Assembly: GCA_003252455.1 (NCBI GenBank)
Contig: QKED01000040.1
Coordinates: 1 to 45,316 of the forward strand
Origin: Gammaproteobacteria bacterium
GTDB taxonomy: Bacteria; Pseudomonadota; Gammaproteobacteria; Thiohalomonadales; Thiohalomonadaceae
Length of the DNA: 45,316 bases
Direction: 5' to 3'
In this document: positions 25,444 through 34,558 of the stretch, piece after piece
Layout of the letters: every line of letters starts with the position of its first letter
Numbering within the stretch: the first letter of the stretch is position 1
The notes under the pieces: model-generated
Databases searched by the model: none
Told to the model about the DNA's origin: nothing
Seen by the model: the letters and a program-made list of their open reading frames with translations, nothing else
Made by a program: the position numbers and the translations under genes

Positions 25444-26202
25444 TCATCCCTTGCCGGGGAGCGACTCCAGTTGCAAGGGGTGGTCGAGCCAGAGATGGGC
25501 GTGCTGGCCGGGCACCAACTCACCACGTACCGCCACCGGCTGCCCGGACCACTTGCGTGGGTCGAGCCCCTCGGCCTCGAAGCGTTTGAGTCCGGCATAG
25601 TTCATGCGCAGCTCCAGACCCCCTTGCAGCTTGAGGCTCAGGCCACTGCCGGTGCTCTGCACCGACTCCACCACCCCGTAGACCCGGCGAAAGGCACGCT
25701 TGCGTGCGCTCACCTCGCTGTCCGGCTGTAGCTTGTGGTCACTCTGCCGCCATACCCCCAGCCCCTGCTCGCGCGCCACGCCCTCCCACTGCAACTGCTC
25801 GCGGCTGCGCTGGGTGTTGGGCGGGAAGATCAGTACCCGTGCATGACCGTTGGTGAGCAGGTCGTGGGCCGGGTCGGCCCCATCCACCGCCTCCAGGTGG
25901 GCCAGGGTGCGGTGGTAGCGGTCGTGCTGCTCCTCTTCGAGGTGGAGGCGCACCCGGTAGCCATGGGTGTCGAACCAGTGGACGAGATAATCCCGCGCCT
26001 CCTTCGCCCCCGGTTCATCGGGTTGGTAATCGCGGCCCATCTCGGGGGTGTCGATGCCGATAAGGCGCACCCGGCGTCCATCCTCCAGCTTGACCGTGTC
26101 GCCGTCGAAGATGTGCACCACGCGCTGCCACTCCTCGGCATATCCGAGCAGCGGGAGTGAGAGGAGGGCGGAGAGGAAGAGACACTGTAGGAGATGTCGC
26201 AT
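25444..26202 (-). CDS. Secreted staphylococcal-nuclease-like protein
   Basis: This 252-residue thermonuclease-family protein has a signal peptide of about 22 residues. The SNase fold has the catalytic triad at expected spacing: Arg46 and Glu54 in RVRLIGIDTPE and Arg98 in DRYHRTLA, with Asp33 and Asp35 (FDGDTV) and Asp51 as metal ligands. The differences of 8 and 44 residues equal those of the S. aureus enzyme. A C-terminal domain of about 85 residues resembles a small OB-like DNA-binding part and is not needed for the SNase core. It should act outside the cytoplasm on DNA or RNA, perhaps for nutrient scavenging. It is a single gene with no operon partner; its start is followed upstream by a long gene-free region. 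Confidence 0.9.
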   Translation of the reverse strand: MRHLLQCLFLSALLSLPLLGYAEEWQRVVHIFDGDTVKLEDGRRVRLIGIDTPEMGRDYQPDEPGAKEARDYLVHWFDTHGYRVRLHLEEEQHDRYHRTLAHLEAVDGADPAHDLLTNGHARVLIFPPNTQRSREQLQWEGVAREQGLGVWRQSDHKLQPDSEVSARKRAFRRVYGVVESVQSTGSGLSLKLQGGLELRMNYAGLKRFEAEGLDPRKWSGQPVAVRGELVPGQHAHLWLDHPLQLESLPGKG

Positions 26203-26788
26203 GTGTAGACTCCAGTCGCCGTACGGGGTAGGAACTAGGAGCCTAGGCAGTAGTGGGTGGGACGCACAGCCGAGAGTGACCCGCCACCCTGTAGGAAAAA
26301 TCAGAACGTATCAGGGTCGATATGGGGCGAGGAGGGTGTGCTAGGCCAGCGTGGGTCTCGGCCGGTTGTCGTGCCCCTGCTGAGCCCACGTGTGCCCGCC
26401 GTGTAACCGACCGCGTGGGCCGTTATCCTAGCGGATCATCATGGGGGACACCCCGTTGGCCTGAAAACCGATGTGTAACTGCTTGTCGATGCACTCCTGG
26501 CGATGGTGAGGTGCCATATGGGCTGCACCTCCAGACCGGTCTCGCTATCGCTGTGGCTGGTGCTGCAGTCCGCCTCTGGCCAAGTGTCATTGAGTCAGGG
26601 CGAGGCGCAGCCGTAGTCGGCACGGCGGCGGGCGTGGGGTTGTCGTAGGTCCCTCGCTGCTGGTTGTTGAGCTGGTGGTGGTCGAGCACGCGGTCCATGA
26701 CTACTCAACCGACGGGTCATGCTCCGTTCAGCGCAGCTCTCGCCTCTGTGCCCACCGTGTCTGCGTGGCGACTATTTATGGGGTGCGA
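26203..26788. other. Gene-poor 586-bp region
   Basis: I cannot support a gene here; the frames that are open lack homology and normal codon use. The most interesting piece is a hairpin with arms GAGGTGC (26508-26514) and GCACCTC (26525-26531). Its loop contains an ATG at 26518 that opens a 32-codon frame to 26616 with a hydrophobic middle. It is near the downstream side of mksB and the upstream side of the nuclease gene, so promoters for the nuclease may be included. Confidence 0.4.
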
Positions 26789-29617
26789 TTAGTCGTCGCT
26801 GCGCGTGACCTGCTCGATGCGCTCGATCATCTTCCAGTCCAGCTCGTTGATGAAGATCCCCTCCTTGCCGACGCCGCTCTCCAGGTCAATCGCGTAGTGC
26901 GCGGTGGTCTGCGGCTTGACGCTGGCCAGCACCGGCATAAAGCCGAGGCTCTGACTGGCATCGATCAGCGCCGCCTGGTTGCGCTCGTCCACGTCCGCCG
27001 CCTCGTCGAGGTAGAAGGGCCAGCGGTAGCGGTCCGCCTCGCGGTCGTCGAGCATGTGGCGGATCAGGTACATGTTGGTCAGCGCCTTGATGGTGATGGT
27101 GGTGCCGTTGGAGGCGACCCCGTCGATCTCGGTGTGGCGCGTGGTGTGGCCGTTCTTGCTGATCTCGAAGGCCAGCTCGAAGAGGTCCTTGAGGCCGAGC
27201 TGGTTGCCGCGCTGCTGCACCATCTGCCCGAGGTACTCCTTGGCCGCGTCGGTCTTCTCGTCCGTCTGCGTCGAGTCGGTGTCCTGTAGGTCGAAGACCG
27301 AGAGGTTCTCGCCCGGCGCGTAGCTGTCGGCGCTGCGGATGATCTGGTCGATGTGGCCGAGGGCGAGTTGGTTGGGTACCAGGGTGATGCTGAACCCCTC
27401 CAGATTGGAGACGCGGCGGCGGTTGATGGTGCGGTTGAACTGCTCCAGCTCCACCTGCAGGCGGTCGAAGTCGTCGCGCAGGTTGCGCAGGGTGCGGGCG
27501 ATGTCGGTCACCGCCGCGCGCTTGGCCTTGCGGATCGCCAGCTCCTCGGCGTCGAGGTTGTCGAAGGCGTTGAGCAGGGCGTGGATGCGCTCCTCCTCGC
27601 GCTCCAGCGACTCGAACTTGCTCACCCCACGGCTGCGGATGTTGGCGTAGAGCAGGTGCTGGGTCTGACCCAGGGCCATGAGGCGATTGTGCGCCTCGTT
27701 GAACTGGGCGAGGAGGGCGGCGCAGTTGTCCAGGCTCAGGTCGACCGGTGCCTCGTAGGGGTTACCGGGGGGCAGGTCGGCGGCCAGCGGGCGGCGCCTC
27801 TGTACCTCGTTCTGCACCTGTTGATGGCGTGCGGCGAGCTGCTGCAGCTGGCGCTGGCGCTGCTGGAGCTGCTCGGCGATGGCGTTCATGCGCGGGCCGA
27901 GGGACTCGATGCGCTCGCTCAAGATGGCGTCCTGCTCACTCACCTGCGCCAGGCGCTGCTCGCGCTCCTCCACCTCCTCGCGCTGGGCGTGGAAGCGGCG
28001 GTAGTCGCGCAGTGACTGCTCGGCCCCGCGCAACTGCTCGGCGATCTGCTCCGCCTCGATGCGCTTGGCGCCAATATCAGAGCCGATCTGGTAGGCCATC
28101 TCCACCCGCTCCAGGTCGCGGCGCTTGCGCGCGATGCGCTCGGTGAGCGAGACGCGGTCCTGGATGTGGCTGTGCTCGGCCAGGTGCAGCGCGGCCAGCT
28201 CCACGCGGTAGCCGTCGCCGTGGAATACGCCCTTCTTGATGCGTTTGATCAGCGCGCCCACCTGGGCCACCAGCGCCTTCTCGTCGTCGATCACCAGCTC
28301 CTTCTGCCCGCTGGCGATGGAGAGGGAGAAGAGGCTGGAGTTGAGCAGGCGACGGAGATTGGTCAGGTCGTCCTCGCTGAACTCCTCGCGCAGGCGTGAG
28401 TAGAGGTTGTTGTCGAGGCGTTCGAGCTGGCGCTCCAGCGCCCCGAGGCCGCTGCGCTCCTCCTTCATGCGCTGCTCCAGCTCGCGCAGGTCGCTCTCCT
28501 CGGCAGCGTTGATCATGCCCATCAGGCGACCGTAGTTCTGCTTCAAGTGGGCGACGTTCTCCTCCAGCACGGCGGTGTCGTCGACCAGGGCGAAGTTGCG
28601 CTCCAGAGCACGATAACCGCTGAGCCACTGCTCTAGGTCGCGCCGCTGGTTGGCCAGGGTGCGTGCCTGCTCGATGGTGTCGCGGCTCTCGCGCGAGAGC
28701 GTCTCGCGCTGCGCCTCCAGCTCCTCGCTCTGCCCCTTGAGCTGCGCTGCCTGTTCGGCGTGGTGGTCGTGCCACTGCTCCACCAGGCCGTCGATGAGTG
28801 GGTCGAGGCGGCGCAGCATCCCGGCCAGTTGGTGGCGTTCGAGGTTAACCAGGCGTAGCTGCTCGATCTCGGTCGCGGCCCCCTTGAGTGCGTGGTACTC
28901 CTGCTCCATGCGGCGTACCTGGCGGAAGGCGTCGTCGCAGGCGGCGATGTAGTCGATGCTCGACGAGCGCAGCGAGTAGTCGAACACATCCAGCAGCAGC
29001 TCCTTGAGCCGCCCGCTGGTGATGTCCTTCATGTGCAGCAGGTTGACGAACAGCGCGCGGAAGGTGCGCAGGTGGTGCTCGTTGGCGTTGCGCAGCGGGA
29101 TCAGCGTGAGGTCCAGGTTGTGCTGGGTGTTGCCGCCGGTGAGCAGGCGGCGCAGCTCCTCGGCGCGCAGCTCGATGGGGGTGAGCCCCGCCTGCTCCAG
29201 GCGCGGAAACAGCTCCTTCATGCGCAGGCAGGCAGTGGCCCCTCCGCGCGACTCGCTGCGGTAGTGGTCCAGCTCCAGCTCGCCCGCGTAGGCGAAGAAG
29301 GTGTGGCCATAGGCCCCCGCCGGGCCCTTGCCGACCACGCCGATCACGTGCGGGCCGTGGGGCAGCTCCACCTCCACCAGGATGTAGCTGGTGTCGGAGC
29401 CGAAGTAGAAGGGCAGCGACTTCTCCACCGTGTACTTGCCAAAGCGCATGTCCGGCAGGCGGGTGAGAAAGGGGAACTGTAGGGCGTTGATCGCCGCGCT
29501 CTTGCCGATGTTGTTGGAGGCGTAGATGCTCAGCGGCGCGTCCAGCGGGAAGAGGCCGAGGGCGTAGCCTGCCGTGTTCAGCAGGGCGAAGCGGGTGATG
29601 CCGTAGCGCTTGCTCAT
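26789..29617 (-). CDS. mksB: MksB-like condensin ATPase
   Basis: This 942-residue SMC-like protein is of the MukB/MksB class. Its Walker A is unusual, SNNIGKSAA with Lys39 and Ser40, in place of the classic GxxGxGKS. A long coiled coil occupies about residues 230-700. The C-terminal half has the signature-like SNGTTITIKAL and Walker B FYLDEAADVDE with Asp871-Glu872. Family knowledge: MksB works with MksE and kleisin MksF to compact or segregate DNA. The ATG overlaps the mksE stop (ATGA) after a strong GAGGAAGAGGT sequence. No JetD/TOPRIM gene is nearby, which argues against a Wadjet defence locus. The missing MksF is the oddity. Confidence 0.85.
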   Translation of the reverse strand: MSKRYGITRFALLNTAGYALGLFPLDAPLSIYASNNIGKSAAINALQFPFLTRLPDMRFGKYTVEKSLPFYFGSDTSYILVEVELPHGPHVIGVVGKGPAGAYGHTFFAYAGELELDHYRSESRGGATACLRMKELFPRLEQAGLTPIELRAEELRRLLTGGNTQHNLDLTLIPLRNANEHHLRTFRALFVNLLHMKDITSGRLKELLLDVFDYSLRSSSIDYIAACDDAFRQVRRMEQEYHALKGAATEIEQLRLVNLERHQLAGMLRRLDPLIDGLVEQWHDHHAEQAAQLKGQSEELEAQRETLSRESRDTIEQARTLANQRRDLEQWLSGYRALERNFALVDDTAVLEENVAHLKQNYGRLMGMINAAEESDLRELEQRMKEERSGLGALERQLERLDNNLYSRLREEFSEDDLTNLRRLLNSSLFSLSIASGQKELVIDDEKALVAQVGALIKRIKKGVFHGDGYRVELAALHLAEHSHIQDRVSLTERIARKRRDLERVEMAYQIGSDIGAKRIEAEQIAEQLRGAEQSLRDYRRFHAQREEVEEREQRLAQVSEQDAILSERIESLGPRMNAIAEQLQQRQRQLQQLAARHQQVQNEVQRRRPLAADLPPGNPYEAPVDLSLDNCAALLAQFNEAHNRLMALGQTQHLLYANIRSRGVSKFESLEREEERIHALLNAFDNLDAEELAIRKAKRAAVTDIARTLRNLRDDFDRLQVELEQFNRTINRRRVSNLEGFSITLVPNQLALGHIDQIIRSADSYAPGENLSVFDLQDTDSTQTDEKTDAAKEYLGQMVQQRGNQLGLKDLFELAFEISKNGHTTRHTEIDGVASNGTTITIKALTNMYLIRHMLDDREADRYRWPFYLDEAADVDERNQAALIDASQSLGFMPVLASVKPQTTAHYAIDLESGVGKEGIFINELDWKMIERIEQVTRSDD

Positions 29618-30261
29618 ACCTCTTCCTCCGCATCCAGATCATCCGTGTCGTCATCGTCCAGCGACGCCTCGTCGTCGACGATGGGCGGCAGCTCGGCGAA
29701 CAGCCCCTCTTCACCCTCGCGCTGCTGCGCCTGGGCCTCCTCGTGCAGCTGTAGGCAGAGGTCGAGGAAGCGGTGGATCGGCGGCAACATGCGGTAGCCG
29801 CGCCCCTCGGCGGTGGAGGCGATGCCGTAGCTCACCATCTTGCGCAGCACCTTCTCCTCCAGCTCCTCCACCGTGAGGATCTCCGCCTGGGCGAAGAGGT
29901 CGCGGTACTTCTCCAACAGCTCCGGGAGGATGGCGGGGGAGATGGGCTCACTGTCGAAGATGTACTGCGGGTCGCGCCCCTGGTCGGCGTAGAACTCCAC
30001 CAGGGCGAAGGTGATGAGCGAGAAGCGCTGGGCCGACTTGTTCAGCTGCTGCGCCCCGCCCCCCTCGGGCAGGAAGTAGTAGAACCCCTTGGGGTCGGCG
30101 ATCAGGTGGTAGCCGAGCAGGGCGAAGAGCTGCCGATAGCTCTGCTCCTGCTCGCTCAGCTCGGGGAAGAGGGCGTGGTCCTGGGTGCTGATGTGGTAGC
30201 CCGAGAGCAGCTTGCGGTGGATCTCGGTGATGTGCAGCAGCTTTTCCGTGTCGATGAGCAT
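29614..30261 (-). CDS. mksE: MksE-like condensin accessory protein
   Basis: This 215-residue helical, winged-helix-type protein ends with a strongly acidic tail (a run of Asp/Glu including DDDDTDDLDAEEE). It precedes and overlaps mksB, as MksE does in pseudomonads, and MukE/MksE-like proteins bridge the kleisin to the ATPase. The start at 30261 gives MLIDTEKLLHITEIHRKLL; a longer frame to 30423 adds a low-complexity leader and is unlikely. There is no clear Shine-Dalgarno. A promoter candidate is at 30295-30323. The gene where MksF would normally stand is instead an O-antigen ligase-like gene on the same strand, 210 bp away. Confidence 0.78.
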   Translation of the reverse strand: MLIDTEKLLHITEIHRKLLSGYHISTQDHALFPELSEQEQSYRQLFALLGYHLIADPKGFYYFLPEGGGAQQLNKSAQRFSLITFALVEFYADQGRDPQYIFDSEPISPAILPELLEKYRDLFAQAEILTVEELEEKVLRKMVSYGIASTAEGRGYRMLPPIHRFLDLCLQLHEEAQAQQREGEEGLFAELPPIVDDEASLDDDDTDDLDAEEEV

Positions 30262-30294
30262 GGGCGGTGGCAGGTCCTGAACGGGGAACCGCCT

Positions 30295-30323
30295 ATTGTA
30301 CCGGCTCGCCGCTGGGGAGGTAA
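30295..30323 (-). promoter_or_regulatory. Sigma-70-type promoter for mksEB
   Basis: On the minus strand, TACAAT (30295-30300, five of six to TATAAT) lies 17 bases after a weak TTACCT (30318-30323). The predicted start near 30288 leaves about 27 bases before the MksE ATG at 30261. Confidence 0.4.
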
Positions 30324-30425
30324 CCAAGGTTGTGACGTGGGGTGGTGTTCCTGTGTGCCCCTTGCCGTTGGCACGCCCATTTGCGCGAGGATGAAGAGGA
30401 GGCGCCAAGGCCATCGCGCCCATGG

Positions 30426-30458
30426 GGCGCCCCTATGGGTTTTCGGGGAGGGGGCGCC
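30426..30458 (-). terminator. Hairpin after the ligase gene
   Basis: GGCGCCCC (30426-30433) and GGGGCGCC (30451-30458) form an eight-base-pair stem with a 17-base loop, about 12 bases after the ligase stop on the minus strand. No U-run follows, so it would be a weak or factor-dependent terminator separating the polysaccharide operon from mksEB. Confidence 0.4.
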
Positions 30459-30470
30459 GACACCTACGGG

Positions 30471-31862
30471 TTAGGTCTGTTGAGTGGCCGTACGCGAGGT
30501 GACGGCGTCGCCCGCCAACGCCTCGTCCACCCACTGTGCCACTGCCACCACCAGGGCGGTCAAGATATAGATGGGCCAGGTAAAGCCCTGGGTGAGAAAG
30601 GTGCCGGAGACGATGGTACCGAGGAGCCCGGCGAGGGCGGCCTGGCTGGCGGCGTAGACCGGCGCGGGGATCGCCTCGGGGTTGGCGCGGATGCGTGCAT
30701 GGGTGCGCCAGGCGACGCGCAGCAGCATGACGATGAGGGTCACGAAGAGGGCGAAACCGAGGAAGCCGGTCTCGGCCAGCACGCCGAACCAGGTGCTGTG
30801 CACCGCGTGGTTCTTGCCATCCCAGTGGGGTGAATAGAAAAAGTAGTTGACGAAGAAGTTGTCGAGCCCGACCCCGGTGAAGGGGTGGGTGGTGGCCATC
30901 TTGAACGCCGCCTCCCAGGCGTAGAGTCGGCCCATGGCGGAGGCGTCGATGCCCTCTTCACCGGCCCCGCCAGAGGCGCGGTCGGAGATCCCCGCCGCGA
31001 GGGGCAGGATGATCGCCAGCACCCCCCCGGCGCCGAAAAAGAGTGCCTTGTTCTGCACCCGTTGATAGCCGTAGATGCCCGACACGGCCAGGATGCCGAG
31101 CAGGCCGCCACGGCTCTGGGTAGCGATGACCGCCGCGATGAGCAACGGCACACCAGCAAAGCCCAGGGCACGTGCGCTGACGCCGACCCCCTTGGTGAGC
31201 ATCAGGCTGACGGCGAAGGCGAGGGGGAACATCAGTACCAGGCTCAGGTCGTTGGGGTCACCGAGCATGGAGCGGATGTCACGACCGATGGTCACACGCG
31301 TCCCCTCGACCAGGCCGATACCGTGGATCTTGTTGTTCAGCGCGACGATGGCGATGGCGATCCCGGCGGCGACGATGGACTTGGAGGCGAGGGCGAAGTC
31401 ACCCGGGCGGCGCGTGAGCCAGACGATGGCCAGGGTCATGATGCCGATCTTCACATAGGTGCCGGTGTAGTAGGCCAGCGCCGTCGGCCTGTTACTGGCG
31501 AAGAGCACCCCGAGGGTGACCAGGCCGAAAAAGAGTGCAAAGAGCGTCAGCTCGCGGCGCCAGTAGGGCTTCATGTAGCCGGTGACCACGCTATGCCAGC
31601 CGATGGCCCCCAGCGCCGAGAGCGCCAACAGCTGCGGGATGTGCAGCGGGTAGAGCTGCGGAAACGCCTCGTGGATGCGAAAAAAGGAGAAGATGACGAA
31701 CAGCAGCACCATGAGAAAGGGGGCCCAGAGTACAAAGACCACCGCGAGGGGGGCGAGCCCGAGGGCCACTACCAGCGCCGGGTGAGGCATGAGGCGCCAG
31801 GCCGCGGCGAACAGCAGGCAGAGGGCCAGGGCCAGGCCGACCTGTGCGCCGCGCCCCATCAT
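30471..31862 (-). CDS. O-antigen ligase/polymerase-family membrane protein
   Basis: This 463-residue polytopic protein has about eleven to twelve hydrophobic segments. It belongs to the Wzy_C/WaaL-type family, seen from the family-like stretches RGGLLGILAVS and HPFTGVGLDNFFVNY with nearby NHAVHSTWFGVLAETG. These include the conserved Arg and His/Asn residues of ligases and polymerases. It would polymerise or attach lipid-linked polysaccharide on the periplasmic side of the inner membrane. Ligase versus Wzy polymerase cannot be decided. The ATG at 31862 overlaps the flippase stop (ATGA). It is the last gene of a minus-strand operon that starts at 34464. Confidence 0.88.
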   Translation of the reverse strand: MMGRGAQVGLALALCLLFAAAWRLMPHPALVVALGLAPLAVVFVLWAPFLMVLLFVIFSFFRIHEAFPQLYPLHIPQLLALSALGAIGWHSVVTGYMKPYWRRELTLFALFFGLVTLGVLFASNRPTALAYYTGTYVKIGIMTLAIVWLTRRPGDFALASKSIVAAGIAIAIVALNNKIHGIGLVEGTRVTIGRDIRSMLGDPNDLSLVLMFPLAFAVSLMLTKGVGVSARALGFAGVPLLIAAVIATQSRGGLLGILAVSGIYGYQRVQNKALFFGAGGVLAIILPLAAGISDRASGGAGEEGIDASAMGRLYAWEAAFKMATTHPFTGVGLDNFFVNYFFYSPHWDGKNHAVHSTWFGVLAETGFLGFALFVTLIVMLLRVAWRTHARIRANPEAIPAPVYAASQAALAGLLGTIVSGTFLTQGFTWPIYILTALVVAVAQWVDEALAGDAVTSRTATQQT

Positions 31863-33301
31863 GGGCGACTCGCCTCCCAGCGGGTCTGCGCTGCCAGACC
31901 AAGGCGTGGGCCCGGCAGCAGGCGCAACCAGACCCCGACCCAACCGAGCGAGAGCATGGCGACGAGCAGTAGCCCCGCACGTGCCACAGCGGCCTCCACC
32001 TGCGCGCCGAGTAGCAGGGCGCCGAGGGCGCACAGGGCGTAGAGGGCCAGCGCCCGGGCGGGGTACGGCAGGGGTAGACGGCGCTGACTCACGGCGATGA
32101 AGCACCACAGGCGCAGCCCCTGGGCGAGAAATAGTGCCAGGAGCAGCCCGGCGACCCCGTGGCCCGGCAGCAGGAGCCACATGCCCAGCAGGCCGACTGC
32201 ACTCCCGAGCAGGTTGATGTAGAGCTGGTCGCGGGTCGAGTCGCCACTATAGCAGCCGAGATTGAGGTAGGCGGCGGCCTCCTTCAGCGCCATCAGCAGC
32301 ACCAGCCAAGGGGCATAGTGTGCGGCAGGGGCATAGTCGGTGGGGAAGAGCCCGGCGACCACCAGCGGCGCACCGAGCCCCACCACCACGGCGATGAGCA
32401 GGGCGAGGGCACTACCCATGGCGGCGAAGCGGGCCGCCTGCGCCTGCCCATCGGGTCCACGCAAGACGTTAAAGCGCTTGGGGAACCACCACAGGCCGAA
32501 CGGCTGCAGCAGCAGCGCGGCGATCAGGGCGAACTTGGCGGCGAGTGCGTAGTGGGCCAGGGCGACGGGGCCGATGGCATCCGCCAGCAGCCAGCGGTCG
32601 AGCCCGGTGAGGGCGAAGGCGATCACGCCACTGGCCACCAGCGGTGCGCCGTAGCGCAGCAGCGGTAGCGTGCGCCGCCAGGCGAGGTGGATCCCGCTCT
32701 GGCGCCACTGCAGATGGAGCAGGACCAGCGCCTGCAGCAGGGCGGCCACGAACCCGGCCCAGAGCACACCGTCGAGGCCGTGTCCCAGATGGAGTAGCCA
32801 CACCACCAGCGCCGCCTGTAGCAGGGCCTTACCGGTGTTGATGAGGAAAAACTGTCCGGCCCGCGCCTCCAGGCGCAGCCAACCCAGGGGGATGGCGATG
32901 GCACCCTCCAGTGCCAGGGTGAGCAGTATCAGGCGCACCTGCGTGGTGTGCAGTTGCGCCGGGAGGAGCTGTGTCAGCGCCTGCGCGCAGAGCAGGGCAA
33001 AGACCAACGCCATCAGGGCGAGTACGAGGCCGAGGCCCAGGGTCTGTGCGGCGAGGCGCTGGCGACCCACGGCGTCGGCCGCGTCGGCGCTGAAGCGATA
33101 GAGGGCGTCCACCAGGCCGAAGCCGACCACCAGACTACCGAGGGCGGCGAGGCTGGTGAGCACCTCCAGGCGCCCGAACGCCTCGGGGCTCAGGTGGTGG
33201 GCGACGTAGGGGAGCATGAACAGCGAGACCCCCTTCATGATGAGGATGCCCAGCGCATAGAGCAGGGTCTGGCGCAGGGCGGGGTGGCGGGTGAGGCGCA
33301 T
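31859..33301 (-). CDS. Wzx-type polysaccharide flippase
   Basis: This 480-residue protein has about twelve to fourteen hydrophobic segments and the MATE/MVF layout of Wzx flippases. The start MRLTRHPALRQTLLYALGIL leads into MLPYVAHHLSPEAFG, a typical first-loop region. It should move lipid-linked oligosaccharide units from the cytoplasmic to the periplasmic side of the membrane. The ATG at 33301 shares one base with the stop of the preceding glycosyltransferase (TGATG). With the ligase-like protein it gives a Wzx-dependent pathway rather than an ABC transporter. Confidence 0.9.
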   Translation of the reverse strand: MRLTRHPALRQTLLYALGILIMKGVSLFMLPYVAHHLSPEAFGRLEVLTSLAALGSLVVGFGLVDALYRFSADAADAVGRQRLAAQTLGLGLVLALMALVFALLCAQALTQLLPAQLHTTQVRLILLTLALEGAIAIPLGWLRLEARAGQFFLINTGKALLQAALVVWLLHLGHGLDGVLWAGFVAALLQALVLLHLQWRQSGIHLAWRRTLPLLRYGAPLVASGVIAFALTGLDRWLLADAIGPVALAHYALAAKFALIAALLLQPFGLWWFPKRFNVLRGPDGQAQAARFAAMGSALALLIAVVVGLGAPLVVAGLFPTDYAPAAHYAPWLVLLMALKEAAAYLNLGCYSGDSTRDQLYINLLGSAVGLLGMWLLLPGHGVAGLLLALFLAQGLRLWCFIAVSQRRLPLPYPARALALYALCALGALLLGAQVEAAVARAGLLLVAMLSLGWVGVWLRLLPGPRLGLAAQTRWEASRP

Positions 33302-34464
33302 CAGAGCCCCTCCACCAGGCGCGAGAGGTGTGCGGCCTGGGCGTCGGCGGTGAAGAGCTTGAGCACACGGCGATGGCCCGCCTCACCCATGCGCCGCCGC
33401 TCACGACTATCCAGTTGCCCGAGGGTGAGGATCGCCGTGGCCAGGGCGGGCACATCCCCCACCGGCACGCGCAGCCCGCAACTGGTGTCGACCATCTCTT
33501 TGCAGCCCATGAAGTCGCTGGTGATCACCGGCAGCCCCATGGCCATCGCCTCTTTGACGACCACCGGGCCGGTGTCGCGGGTGCCGTTGCGACCCGGCTT
33601 GAACGGGCCGACCAGGGCGCGGTAGGCGGGGCCGTGGCGCGCGATCCAGGTCGAGGGTCGACGCCCGAGGAAGGTCACGTCAGCCGTGAGGCCGAGGGCG
33701 CGGGTGAGCATCAGCAGCTCGGGCAGTTGCTGACCCTCGCCCACCAGGTCGAGCCCCGGGCGCTGCGCCGCGGGGATGAGCGCCAGGGCGTGGAGCAGGT
33801 CGCTCACCCCCTTGGAGTCGGTGAGGCGGCCGATGAACAGCAGCCGACCGTTGTCCGCGTCGTGCCGTGGGCGGCCGAAGCGCTCGGGCTCGATACCGCA
33901 GTAGACCAGCTCCACGCGGCAGTCGGCGGCCTGGGCGCTGAAGTCCAGCTGCATATCGCGACACACGGCCACGGCGAAATCCGCCTCGCTGAGTTTGAGT
34001 GGGAGGTCATAGGGGTGGGCGTAGACATCGAAGCCGTGGCCGACGAAGGAGACGCCGATGCCGAGCAGACGCGCGGCGACAATGGCGCTCGCCGCCGTGC
34101 CCTGGGCGAAGTGGGCGTGGATGTGCTCGACCCCCTCGCGTGCCAACAGGCCGGCGATACGCGCGGCGCTGTAGAGCAGTGAGAGGCGCCCCAGCCCCTG
34201 CTGGCGCCAGACGAAGGCGAGGGCCCGCAGCAGACTCGGGCGCAGATGCGGCAGGGTGGTGAGCGCCGCAGCGAGCCCCAGCTCGCCCACATATCGGGTG
34301 CGCCGCGCGAGCGGCTCGTCCTGGGGTTGGACCGGACCCTCGGGGCGTGCGAAGGCCACCGGCAGCACGCTGTGGCCACGCCGCTCCATGGCGCGGATCT
34401 CGGTGCCGACGAAGGTCTCGGAGAAGACTGGAAAGGCGGGGATAAGGTAGGCAATGCGTTTCAT
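33301..34464 (-). CDS. GT4-type glycosyltransferase
   Basis: This 387-residue protein of the GT-B glycosyltransferase fold is similar in outline to colanic acid WcaL-type enzymes. It has IPAFPVFSETFVGTEIRAM near the start, YCGIEPERFG near the middle, and the nucleotide-sugar site KEAMAMGLPVITSDFMGCKE, with the two Glu residues seven apart. It would add a sugar to the lipid-linked precursor in the cytoplasm. AGGAG lies about 11 bases upstream of the ATG. It leads the minus-strand operon with the flippase and ligase-like genes and faces a sigma-54-type promoter at 34588-34603. Donor and acceptor sugars are unknown. Confidence 0.9.
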   Translation of the reverse strand: MKRIAYLIPAFPVFSETFVGTEIRAMERRGHSVLPVAFARPEGPVQPQDEPLARRTRYVGELGLAAALTTLPHLRPSLLRALAFVWRQQGLGRLSLLYSAARIAGLLAREGVEHIHAHFAQGTAASAIVAARLLGIGVSFVGHGFDVYAHPYDLPLKLSEADFAVAVCRDMQLDFSAQAADCRVELVYCGIEPERFGRPRHDADNGRLLFIGRLTDSKGVSDLLHALALIPAAQRPGLDLVGEGQQLPELLMLTRALGLTADVTFLGRRPSTWIARHGPAYRALVGPFKPGRNGTRDTGPVVVKEAMAMGLPVITSDFMGCKEMVDTSCGLRVPVGDVPALATAILTLGQLDSRERRRMGEAGHRRVLKLFTADAQAAHLSRLVEGL

Positions 34465-34478
34465 GCTCGGGTCGCTCC

Positions 34479-34494
34479 TGGCACGGCTTTCGCT
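34479..34494 (+). promoter_or_regulatory. Sigma-54-type promoter for the plus-strand GT2
   Basis: TGGCACGGCTTTCGCT has a perfect TGGCAC at -24 and the invariant GC at -12 with standard spacing; one mismatch (TCGC for TTGC). The predicted start near 34505 would give a leader of about 115 bases before the gene at 34620. Confidence 0.5.
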
Positions 34495-34558
34495 CTGGGA
34501 ACACTCTGTCAGTTGGGTGAGCCCGGTCGGTCTCTTGCGTGTTTCGCCCCGGCCGCGC

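Noticed and set aside
26789-30261. Wadjet (Jet) plasmid-defence locus
   Set aside because: Only MksE- and MksB-like genes are seen; no JetA-type kleisin and no JetD/TOPRIM gene are adjacent.
30262-30423. Longer start for MksE
   Set aside because: The extra 54 residues are low-complexity and have no family resemblance; a promoter-like pair lies inside this stretch.
30885-32042. Plus-strand 385-codon frame opposite the ligase and flippase genes
   Set aside because: Highly hydrophilic Glu/Gly/His-rich shadow of membrane proteins on the other strand.
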